Of a stretch of DNA of 18,300 nucleotides, positions 1 to 5,985 are shown one piece after another; position 1 is the stretch's first letter; every line of letters begins with the position of its first letter. The position numbers and the translations under genes are program-made. The notes below the pieces were generated by a model. That model made no database searches. It was not told the origin of the DNA and saw only the letters and a program-made list of their open reading frames with translations. The stretch is from Planctomycetaceae bacterium (lineage in GTDB: Bacteria > Planctomycetota > Planctomycetia > Planctomycetales > Planctomycetaceae): assembly GCA_029259875.1 (NCBI GenBank), contig JAJDEK010000325.1, forward strand, positions 1 through 18,300. The letters run 5' to 3'.

Positions 1-16
1 AAAACATGTCGGAATT

Positions 17-22
17 AGGGAG
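17..22 (+). promoter_or_regulatory. Ribosome binding site for the SPFH gene
   Basis: AGGGAG lies 4 nt before ATG 27 and 7 nt before ATG 30. It favours these starts over the ATG at 6, which lies upstream of the site. Confidence 0.6.
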
Positions 23-26
23 AAAT

Positions 27-971
27 ATGATGGCTGAAGAGAAACTTTATGACCCGATATCAGGTTGGAATCCACTGGCTGTTTGTCTATGCGGGTTGTT
101 GTTGGCTGTGTTCTTGTTCGTGGCTGCGGTTGCTACCGAGAGCGGCCTGCTAGGCGTGTTGGCGTTTTTTTTATTGCCGGCCTGTATTATTGGCTTGTTT
201 GGATGCATGGCGGTTGCCCCGAATCAGGCACGAGTTTTGTTGTTGTTTGGTGAGTATAAAGGGTCAGTGATGCACTCTGGCTTTTTTTGGGTCAACCCAT
301 TTTTCTCCAAACACAAAATCTCTTTGAGGATTCGTAATTTTGAAACCGGATCAATTTCGACTCCGGAGCAGAAAGATCCAGCAACCGGAAAAATTATTCA
401 GGCAAAAAGCCGTTCGGCAGGAAAACCTTCTAAAGTGAATGATCGGGATGGAAATCCGGTCGATATTTCCACAGTGGTTGTATGGCGTGTGGTCAACACG
501 GCAGAAGCGATGTTTGAAGTAGATGACTATGAGCACTTTGTCGCCGTTCAAAGTGAAGCGGCATTACGAAATCTTGCCACCCGTCATCCTTATGATAGCG
601 AAGACCATGAAGTGTCATTGCGTGGTAATACAACTGAAGTTTGCAACCAGTTGAAGATTGATATTCAGGAACGCCTGGATAAAGCTGGTGTAGAAGTTAT
701 TGAAGCACGCATTAGTCATCTGGCTTATGCACAAGAAATTGCTGCGGCTATGTTGCAGAGACAACAGGCACAAGCAGTCGTAGCAGCCAGAACCAAAATT
801 GTAGAAGGAGCAGTGGGGATGGTGGAAATGGCATTGGACCATTTAGCTGAAAGGAAAGTGATCGAGTTGGATAACGAACATCGATCAGCCTTGGTCTCTA
901 ATTTGTTGGTTGTTTTGTGTAGCGACCGTCATACTCAGCCGGTGGTGAATACGGGAAGTTCACACTCATAA
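27..971 (+). CDS. SPFH/band-7 domain membrane protein
   Basis: Membrane-anchored SPFH (stomatin/prohibitin/flotillin/HflK-C) family protein; members oligomerise on membranes as scaffolds, and the specific role here is unknown. Numbered from the upstream ATG at 6, two hydrophobic segments lie at about residues 24-44 and 48-70. The band-7 core follows: VNDRDGNPVDIS at about 144-155, then VVVWRV and a helix with YEHFVAVQSEAALR. A helical alanine/glutamine-rich stretch (QRQQAQAVVAAR) and a short hydrophobic tail end the protein. Start choice: ATG 27 (or the adjacent ATG 30) sits 4-7 nt after AGGGAG at 17-22, whereas ATG 6 has too little visible upstream sequence to judge; it would add 7 residues. 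From general knowledge, similar bacterial SPFH genes are often followed by a small Arc/HicB-like gene. None was found within the next 500 bp. Family call is strong, function open. Confidence 0.88.
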   Translation: MMAEEKLYDPISGWNPLAVCLCGLLLAVFLFVAAVATESGLLGVLAFFLLPACIIGLFGCMAVAPNQARVLLLFGEYKGSVMHSGFFWVNPFFSKHKISLRIRNFETGSISTPEQKDPATGKIIQAKSRSAGKPSKVNDRDGNPVDISTVVVWRVVNTAEAMFEVDDYEHFVAVQSEAALRNLATRHPYDSEDHEVSLRGNTTEVCNQLKIDIQERLDKAGVEVIEARISHLAYAQEIAAAMLQRQQAQAVVAARTKIVEGAVGMVEMALDHLAERKVIELDNEHRSALVSNLLVVLCSDRHTQPVVNTGSSHS

Positions 972-1469
972 AGTCTGATTCGTTGTTTGATATGAGATTT
1001 CAGATTTCTTTTTTGGACAGATTTACTGAGCCATAGAAGTGTGATAGCGACTTTGAATTCGACAATGACTTCCTGTGATTCGCATTAGACATGATGATAA
1101 CTGGAAGATGAAATGAAGGAAGGGAAGATGAGCCAACCCTCATCTTCCCTTCAACCGTTCAGGGACTAGCATTGATTGAACAAGTAAAATGTACGATGAA
1201 TTCGCAACCAATTGTTCTGCTAACAATAAATTGTCTATGCGACTCTAAATTCTAATATAAAATTCGAGAGAATTTGGAATTAATCAAAAATGAATTATTA
1301 GTACGGTTAATCCATGTAGTTTTAGAGCACCACTTACAAAAGTGTAGTCGCTAATTAAGATTTTCTTGAAATTCAATGACAGACATTGCTGAGAAATCAA
1401 CTCAGAAATTACGCAAGTACAAATTGGGCTGGACTATAGAGATGAAGAAGAGAATGAATCGGAATGGGT
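972..1469. other. 498-bp region without a recognisable gene
   Basis: No convincing coding frame is visible between the SPFH stop and the FecR stop. The region is AT-rich and holds several short inverted repeats besides the strong hairpin at 1119-1152. These include ATTGTT/AACAAT at 1211-1227, AAATTC/GAATTT around a GAGA loop at 1260-1275, and CTGAG/CTCAG near 1390-1407. The small ones are within what chance gives in AT-rich DNA. The region receives transcription from both sides (SPFH +, FecR -), so terminators are expected here. Confidence 0.6.
1119..1152. terminator. Perfect 14-bp hairpin, possible terminator
   Basis: The left arm GAAGGGAAGATGAG (1119-1132) pairs without mismatch to CTCATCTTCCCTTC (1139-1152) around the loop CCAACC (1133-1138). 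It lies about 150 nt after the SPFH stop and about 320 nt beyond the FecR stop on the other strand. There is no T-run after either arm, so it is not a classical intrinsic terminator. It could be a transcript-end stabiliser, a bidirectional termination aid or a short dispersed repeat. Confidence 0.5.
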
Positions 1470-3134
1470 TTATTTTACTTTTGGAGGAGGATCGTTGAAA
1501 TTCACAACGGATTCCCAGGAAGTGCCGATGTGGAGTTCATCAAAGAGATATTTGCTATATCTACCTGCAAAGATCCGAACATGATCAAATGATGTTGAGT
1601 CATAAAAAGGATCAGTGGTGCATGTCCAAATATGTGGCTCCTGCCCAGGGATTTTTTCCGTTGCAGAAAAAACGCGTAAAAATACTTGGTCTGGAGACTT
1701 TTCACTGGCTACTATTTTACCAACAAAGAAATAGGGCTCTCCAACTGATAATGGTGGCGCTTTCTCAACTGTTTGAATCTGGGTACGTAAAGAAGGGAAT
1801 CTGTTCGAACTCATACCGAACATTATTTTTTTTGCGTTCTTTGGATTTTCCTTAGAATTTCCTAACTTCCTCAAGGAAATGTTTCCGTACTGACGGTCAA
1901 TGGCAGGATTCGATTCCATTTTCTGGATGAAAAAACTGATATAATAGATCGCGTCAATATCGAGCCGAATTGGTTTTTTCAGAGTGCGCCATGCAATCTT
2001 ACCTTTTTCTAATTCGACACAACCTAATTGGTTTGGTGAAAGTTTTTTAGCCACTAGAGATTTACGAGGATGGCTACTTCCGACAGCCAGCGCTGACTTG
2101 TGTCTTTGGTTCCGCCATGGGTTTTCCCAGCCAATGCCTCCTCGCTGCCATTCAGAAAACTCTTCCGGAGTGATGATTTTTGGGGGATGAAAGCTGTCGT
2201 AGGCAATTAACTCATCCAGATTGACTTTCTTTGCGTCTTTCGGTTTTCCTGGAACTTCACGTTGGAACTTTGTCAGTGCTAGTGGAATATCTTTGTTTTT
2301 AGTAATATCCCGTGCTTTTCCTTTGTTGACAATCAGATCTTTTGATTTGTCAGGGGACTCTACTCTGACAGAGCCTTGAAAAACGTGTAGTTCGGTATCG
2401 CCATTCTCGTCCACTTTCGTTCCATATTCGGTACCAATGTCATAAAAAGTGGCTTGGGGAGTCGTTAATGCAAACTCCGGCGCCGATTCATATCCATGCA
2501 GAACTACTTCTCCTGAATCGACTTTGGCAGAGTTTGCTGAATCGATATGGATTTTTGTTGGACCTTTGAGAACTAAACGAATTCCACTATCAAAGCGAAA
2601 TTCAGCAGTCCCTCGTTCCAGGTAGAGATCTTTGGTTAACAATCGTTGTCCAGAGAAAAGAGGCTCGTTGCTACCACTCCATTTGCAATCATTTGATCGT
2701 GTGAGAGTAGCCACGTAAGGCAAGTCTTTGGGTTCTGTGATTCTTGGAATAGTTACAGCAGGGATAGGCTCCCAAAGAAAGCGGCCCATCATAGACTTTT
2801 CTGTAAATAGCATAAGAGCAACAGAAGCCGTCGCCACAGCTAAGTAACTGAGCATAGAGTAAAGCTTATGGTTTCGTCTAACAACAGATGTTTTTGAAGG
2901 TTGTTGAGTTTGAGGAACCTCAGCTGTGAAGATTTGATCGAGTTCTTTTAATCTTTCAACATAGCGTTTCTGAACTCCCGTGTTGATATCCAGATAATCA
3001 AAGTACGTCTGCATCGCTTCAGGAGTCGAGCTGAGATATTGTTCTAGTTCTTCAAATTCTGGTTTGGATAATTGACCGTCAATCAGTTGATTCAACAGTC
3101 GATCAAAGTTGGGAGGAAGTTCATGAACAGTCAT
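1470..3134 (-). CDS. FecR-domain membrane protein, probable anti-sigma regulator, with concanavalin-like C-terminus
   Basis: Probable membrane partner of the ECF sigma factor encoded just upstream (3134-3679). Residues 1-70 form an acidic helical cytoplasmic region (LLNQLIDGQLSKPEFEELEQYL) of the kind that binds sigma factors. One membrane segment lies at about 91-110. The FecR domain spans about 155-262 (GTAEFRFDSGIRLVLKGPTK, then TPQATFYDIGTEYGTKV and HVFQGSVRV). The remainder, about 310-545, begins AYDSF and resembles the LamG/concanavalin-like C-terminal domain common in planctomycete FecR proteins; this part is a weaker call. The start ATG (3134-3132) overlaps the sigma-factor stop in TAATG, and GAGGA (3148-3144) stands 9 nt before it, indicating coupled translation. 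No TonB receptor gene is seen, so the signal is unknown. Confidence 0.85.
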   Translation of the reverse strand: MTVHELPPNFDRLLNQLIDGQLSKPEFEELEQYLSSTPEAMQTYFDYLDINTGVQKRYVERLKELDQIFTAEVPQTQQPSKTSVVRRNHKLYSMLSYLAVATASVALMLFTEKSMMGRFLWEPIPAVTIPRITEPKDLPYVATLTRSNDCKWSGSNEPLFSGQRLLTKDLYLERGTAEFRFDSGIRLVLKGPTKIHIDSANSAKVDSGEVVLHGYESAPEFALTTPQATFYDIGTEYGTKVDENGDTELHVFQGSVRVESPDKSKDLIVNKGKARDITKNKDIPLALTKFQREVPGKPKDAKKVNLDELIAYDSFHPPKIITPEEFSEWQRGGIGWENPWRNQRHKSALAVGSSHPRKSLVAKKLSPNQLGCVELEKGKIAWRTLKKPIRLDIDAIYYISFFIQKMESNPAIDRQYGNISLRKLGNSKENPKNAKKIMFGMSSNRFPSLRTQIQTVEKAPPLSVGEPYFFVGKIVASEKSPDQVFLRVFSATEKIPGQEPHIWTCTTDPFYDSTSFDHVRIFAGRYSKYLFDELHIGTSWESVVNFNDPPPKVK

Positions 3135-3679
3135 TATGATTGGTCCTCACTTTTTAGCTTTCTCAAAATGCATTGAGCTAATTCACGCCTGAGCGTACTC
3201 AGGCGGTTGTAAAGTGTTTGGACCGTTTTACCAGCTTTCTCTGCAAAATCTTTGATAGACTGTTTTTCGAATGTCGCCTGTAAAAGCAATTCCTGATCAA
3301 TTGAACTCAAGCCGCTGAAGCAGTCTTGCAAAAGTTCAAGTCGAATGTTGTGGTTGCTTAAATGACGCATCCGCTCCAATGACATTGTTTCGATTAACTC
3401 CTGACTGAAAAAGTGTCGATCGCGTTGAACACTTCTGCGAAAATTGCAAACAGTAAAAAAAGCGATTCCACATGCCCAGGAAAAAAATTCTCGTTCTTGA
3501 TCAAACTCACTGAATTTATTCCAGAGCGTCAAACATACATGTTGATATACGTCTTCTGCATCAGAATTGTGGGGAACTAGGGTTCGGATATACCCAAAAA
3601 TGCGTAACCTCTCCCGAGTCAGTAATTCTGTAAACACTCTTCTATCGTCTTGATCAGAAGAAGAGGTAAATGTCGACAT
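3134..3679 (-). CDS. ECF-type RNA polymerase sigma factor (Rhodopirellula/Verrucomicrobium family type)
   Basis: Extracytoplasmic-function sigma factor of 181 residues, a usual length for the class. Region 2 runs from about residue 15 to 88, including DAEDVYQHVCLTLWNKFSEFD (region 2.2, core binding) and FFSWACGIAFFTVCNFRRS (regions 2.3-2.4, -10 recognition). Region 4 runs from about 120 to 175; its helix-turn-helix holds IKDFAEKAGKTVQTLYNRLSTLRREL. The pattern matches the planctomycete/verrucomicrobial sigma subfamily usually encoded next to a FecR protein, as here. The gene is followed with a 1-nt overlap by the FecR gene. A GGAG sits about 12 nt before the ATG, rather far. Its regulon is not known; autoregulation of its own operon is a reasonable guess. 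Confidence 0.93.
   Translation of the reverse strand: MSTFTSSSDQDDRRVFTELLTRERLRIFGYIRTLVPHNSDAEDVYQHVCLTLWNKFSEFDQEREFFSWACGIAFFTVCNFRRSVQRDRHFFSQELIETMSLERMRHLSNHNIRLELLQDCFSGLSSIDQELLLQATFEKQSIKDFAEKAGKTVQTLYNRLSTLRRELAQCILRKLKSEDQS
3144..3148 (-). promoter_or_regulatory. Ribosome binding site for the FecR gene, inside the sigma gene
   Basis: GAGGA on the minus strand lies 9 nt before the FecR ATG and within the last codons of the sigma-factor gene. With the TAATG overlap it supports translational coupling. Confidence 0.6.
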
Positions 3680-3729
3680 TGGGTCGGGTATCTCCGTTCA
3701 GTGAATTCTGTAAAGCTTGCGAGCTATTT

Positions 3730-3758
3730 AATATAATGCCAACAATCAGTCATTAAAA
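3730..3758 (-). promoter_or_regulatory. Candidate promoter of the sigma/FecR operon
   Basis: On the minus strand TATATT (3735-3730) is a 5/6 match to a -10 box and lies 17 nt after the weak -35-like TTTTAA (3758-3753). It would give a leader of about 45 nt before the ATG at 3679. The same AT-rich stretch reads TATAAT on the plus strand (3732-3737), so direction is uncertain. An ECF-type promoter cannot be excluded. Confidence 0.3.
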
Positions 3759-3863
3759 TTAAATACTTCAAACTTTAGGAAAGAACGGAAATCGTTACCT
3801 AATCTGCTGTCATAAACAATCCATACGGGTTATTTTCTATAAATTAAATAAGGCATGTGCCTA

Positions 3864-3880
3864 TTAAGAATTGTTCTTAA
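3864..3880. promoter_or_regulatory. Palindrome TTAAGAA-TTG-TTCTTAA, candidate operator
   Basis: Two perfect 7-bp arms surround a 3-bp centre, which is the shape of a site for a dimeric DNA-binding protein. It sits midway between the divergent operons and could act on either. No regulator with a matching helix-turn-helix is encoded in the window apart from the sigma factor, so the binding protein is unknown. Confidence 0.4.
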
Positions 3881-4023
3881 ATCTCTGAGATCTAATGTCA
3901 AATTTTTGAAATAACTGTTTTCTTAAAGAAATTAATTTGTAAACATGAGTTAATTTTGTGCAGGTTTGTTCGAATGAATCGTTTTTAAGCGTTCTATAGA
4001 AATTTGATGAATCGGGCTTTTTT

Positions 4024-4051
4024 TTGTGTTAAACTGCCCTTCTGATATAGT
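4024..4051 (+). promoter_or_regulatory. Candidate sigma-70 promoter of the lipoprotein gene
   Basis: TTGTGT (4024-4029) and TATAGT (4046-4051) are separated by 16 nt. A start near 4058 would leave a leader of about 45 nt before the ATG at 4103. The match is moderate in an AT-rich background. Confidence 0.35.
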
Positions 4052-4102
4052 GTCAAATTGTGTTTTAAAATTTATTTCTCTCTCTAATTGCGAGTATTAC
4101 CG

Positions 4103-4729
4103 ATGAAAGTACTAGTGGACAAATTGTGCGATGGAATGAATATCATTCTGGTTTGCTTTCTACTTGTCCTCGGAGGATTGGGATGTCAGGACCCTGCTGA
4201 AATAGCCAAAGAACAGGACGCTGCTCAAGGGAAAAAACAGAACGCAGAGGGCGATTCTTCCAAACCGGAAATGCCTGAGGAAGCAATTGCTGATCCCGTA
4301 GTGCAAAATCCTGATCAAGGAAATAAGGGAGCACCTCAAAACAACACGAAAAAAAGCATCATCCACAAGACGACAGCAGTTGTAGTTGATGCGAAAAAAG
4401 CATTGAAAAATCCGGAGATTTCAGTCGTCGATGGCAAGATAAAAGGGATTGATCCCTTTACTCAGGCAGGAAGTGCTTATTTTTCGATGGCGTCTCGTGT
4501 CAGCACATTAGGAATGCAGCAGGCTATCAAAGTGCACAAAGCCCTCAACGATAAATTTCCCACTTACGATGAATACATGAAAATGATGAAGGAAAACCGA
4601 GTAGAATTTGCTCAGCTCCCTCCTTATAAAATGTATGGCTATGATGATGAATCTGGCAATATCTTAGTCTTACAGGATAACAAGAAAAAAGCGGAGCTCT
4701 ACAAAGCAGCAGGAATTCCGCTTGATTAA
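4103..4729 (+). CDS. Planctomycete conserved hypothetical, probable lipoprotein
   Basis: Function unknown. From ATG 4103 the protein has 208 residues; a TTG five codons upstream (4088) is possible but less likely. A basic start and hydrophobic stretch (NIILVCFLLVLGGLGC) end in Cys28, consistent with lipid modification, although GLGC is not an ideal lipobox. Next comes a low-complexity acidic/glutamine-rich linker (about residues 29-85). The compact C-terminal half (about 90-208) contains SAYFSMASRVSTLGMQQAIKV, FPTYDEYMKMM and QLPPYKMYGYD and ends KAAGIPLD. I recall this C-terminal pattern from unnamed planctomycete proteins but know of no characterised member. A linker plus a globular domain suggests a domain held off the membrane in the periplasm. 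It is followed 156 nt later by another small exported protein on the same strand. Confidence 0.8.
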   Translation: MKVLVDKLCDGMNIILVCFLLVLGGLGCQDPAEIAKEQDAAQGKKQNAEGDSSKPEMPEEAIADPVVQNPDQGNKGAPQNNTKKSIIHKTTAVVVDAKKALKNPEISVVDGKIKGIDPFTQAGSAYFSMASRVSTLGMQQAIKVHKALNDKFPTYDEYMKMMKENRVEFAQLPPYKMYGYDDESGNILVLQDNKKKAELYKAAGIPLD

Positions 4730-4796
4730 TCATCCTTCTATCTGATTGGCATACTATCTGCGTATTACCTCTTTATCACTTTGATTGAAGAGTGAG

Positions 4797-4855
4797 TGTT
4801 GCTCTGACGCAACATTCGTTTCAAAGCAGATTCAATTTGTTGATTTTATGCAACA
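4797..4855. repeat. Two TGTTG/CAACA inverted repeats upstream of the small secreted gene
   Basis: The first is TGTTGC (4797-4802) with GCAACA (4809-4814) around 6 nt. The second is TGTTG (4838-4842) with CAACA (4851-4855) around 8 nt. The same half-site motif therefore occurs twice, about 41 bp apart, in the 156-bp gap before the gene at 4886. They could be operator sites or RNA hairpins; chance is possible for arms this short. Confidence 0.3.
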
Positions 4856-4872
4856 TATTGAATTACTTCTGA

Positions 4873-4877
4873 AGAGG
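4873..4877 (+). promoter_or_regulatory. Ribosome binding site for the small secreted protein
   Basis: AGAGG lies 8 nt before ATG 4886, a good spacing, and supports translation of this short gene. Confidence 0.6.
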
Positions 4878-4885
4878 TAAGACTT

Positions 4886-5227
4886 ATGAAATTAAATTTG
4901 TCATCAAAAATCAGAAGGTTTGTTGCAAAAAGCGTTTTGCTCGTTTTTTTGACAGGAGCAGCTAGCTTTAGTTTAGGTAATCAGCGCGCTGAAGCCGAAA
5001 ATTGGATGTTTAATCGCTCTTATTACAGCCATCAGTTACCCCCAGAAGTTGCAGAACGATATCCTCGCCCTCAAAGCCGTTCTGCCTATCGGCTCCCACA
5101 ACTGGCAACAACGCCGGGGTTTGCACTAAAAGGTGCTCGACGTTGGAATTACGTTCGCATGTTTAATGGAAGTGGCTATGACACTACCATTTTACGTAGT
5201 GATACGTTTGATGTGGTATCACCTTAA
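4886..5227 (+). CDS. Small secreted protein of unknown function
   Basis: This 113-residue protein has a clear Sec signal peptide: a basic start (KIRRFVAK), a hydrophobic core (SVLLVFLTGAASFSL) and an AEA cleavage motif near residue 37. The mature part is only about 76 residues and is rich in Tyr, Arg and Pro. It contains YYSHQLPPEVAERYPRPQSR and ends with YDTTILRSDTFDVVSP. No cysteine or catalytic motif is visible. I do not recognise a named family; a small envelope or surface protein is the most one can infer. A good ribosome binding site precedes it. It is convergent with the gene at 5284, only 56 nt beyond its stop. Confidence 0.75.
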   Translation: MKLNLSSKIRRFVAKSVLLVFLTGAASFSLGNQRAEAENWMFNRSYYSHQLPPEVAERYPRPQSRSAYRLPQLATTPGFALKGARRWNYVRMFNGSGYDTTILRSDTFDVVSP

Positions 5228-5272
5228 GGTAGCGATTTCAGAAGACGTCACACTGTTATCTCTTACGAACTA

Positions 5273-5287
5273 CTGACCTCTGGTCAG
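5273..5287. terminator. Short hairpin between convergent genes
   Basis: CTGACC (5273-5278) and GGTCAG (5282-5287) pair around TCT. On the plus strand a T-run (5295-5301) follows after about 7 nt, so termination for the 4886 gene is possible but imperfect. The right arm contains the stop codon of the minus-strand gene (5286-5284). Confidence 0.35.
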
Positions 5288-5985
5288 GGAGATTGTTTTT
5301 TCTTCTCTGCCAGAGCTTCGTAGTAACGACGCACTTGTTCTTCATACTTGGGAAGAAACTTCTCGGTATAGACGTTTAACAGTTGCTGTCGCACGGCGGG
5401 TGGGAGATGTCCCCAAGCATCTTTGATATAGCCATTTGAATTTGTCAGATTGCCTGTTGTAACCAGCCCTTTTTCTTTTCGATCAGAAGACTGACGCGCT
5501 GGTCCTTGAGATATTTGAGGTACGTTTTTTTGCCCCATGCCGCTTTTCTGTTGTTGAGTTTTCTGCTTATTTTTCTGCTGTTGATTCTCTTTTTGATTTG
5601 ATTGCTGCAGAGAAACTTTTGGGATTGATTCAATCTCGCGGATTAATTTCTGAATATTTTCAACGACCAGACTCTGGATCTTCTGAGTCTGTTGTCCAGT
5701 TTGTTGATTTTCAATCAGTTTACCGGCGCGCTTCATCTCTTCAATAATTGATTCTACTGGGAGTTGTTGGCCGAGGTCTAGTTTTTTGAATTCTTTTTTC
5801 GATTGTTGATTCTGTTTCTGATCTTGATTTTCTACTTTTTTTGTAATCTTATCTTTATTTTCGACAGGCTTTTTCAGTAGTTCCTCGTCGGCGGATAACG
5901 AGGGCGTAGAGAGAGTTAGTGCTAGTCCCATATAGAATATAGAAAGGGCAAGGGATAGAGATTGATTTGTTAAGGAAGAATTCAT
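5284..5985 (-). CDS. Exported glutamine-rich protein with conserved WGHLPP C-terminal motif
   Basis: Last gene of the VWA/giant coiled-coil cassette. It has 233 residues. The N-terminus looks like a Sec signal peptide with cleavage near SLSA|DE (residue 32). Residues 35-180 are low-complexity, rich in Gln, Lys and Asn, with predicted helical stretches (VESIIEEMKRAGKLI, VVENIQKLIREIES). The C-terminus, about 189-228, is compact: DAWGHLPPAVRQQLL, then EKFLPKYEEQVRRYYEALAE. I recall a similar WG-LP / KFLPKY / YY-LAE ending in small proteins encoded with VWA and DUF4175-like genes in other bacteria, with no known function. Its ATG overlaps the stop of the preceding gene in TAATG, so translation is probably coupled. 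Glutamine-rich composition is shared with that neighbour, suggesting physical partnership (inference). Confidence 0.8.
   Translation of the reverse strand: MNSSLTNQSLSLALSIFYMGLALTLSTPSLSADEELLKKPVENKDKITKKVENQDQKQNQQSKKEFKKLDLGQQLPVESIIEEMKRAGKLIENQQTGQQTQKIQSLVVENIQKLIREIESIPKVSLQQSNQKENQQQKNKQKTQQQKSGMGQKNVPQISQGPARQSSDRKEKGLVTTGNLTNSNGYIKDAWGHLPPAVRQQLLNVYTEKFLPKYEEQVRRYYEALAEKKKQSP

Larger units (their letters stand above)
3680..4102. other. 423-bp AT-rich divergent regulatory region
   Basis: This region separates the sigma/FecR operon (-) from the lipoprotein gene (+) and shows no convincing coding frame. It contains candidate promoters for both directions and the 17-bp palindrome at 3864-3880. 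A second tiny palindrome, ATCTC-T-GAGAT, lies just after it at about 3881-3891. A run of T at about 4018-4025 precedes the forward promoter candidate. Confidence 0.6.

Noticed and set aside
965..1014. CTCATA/TATGAG inverted repeat followed by a T-rich run after the SPFH stop
   Set aside because: The loop of 20 nt and a 6-bp stem make a poor terminator, and the T-run is more than 10 nt away from the stem.
5440..5900. Glutamine/lysine-rich low-complexity sequence as a possible tandem DNA repeat
   Set aside because: Codon usage within the stretch is mixed and no fixed repeat unit recurs, so it is compositional bias in a protein rather than a repeat array.
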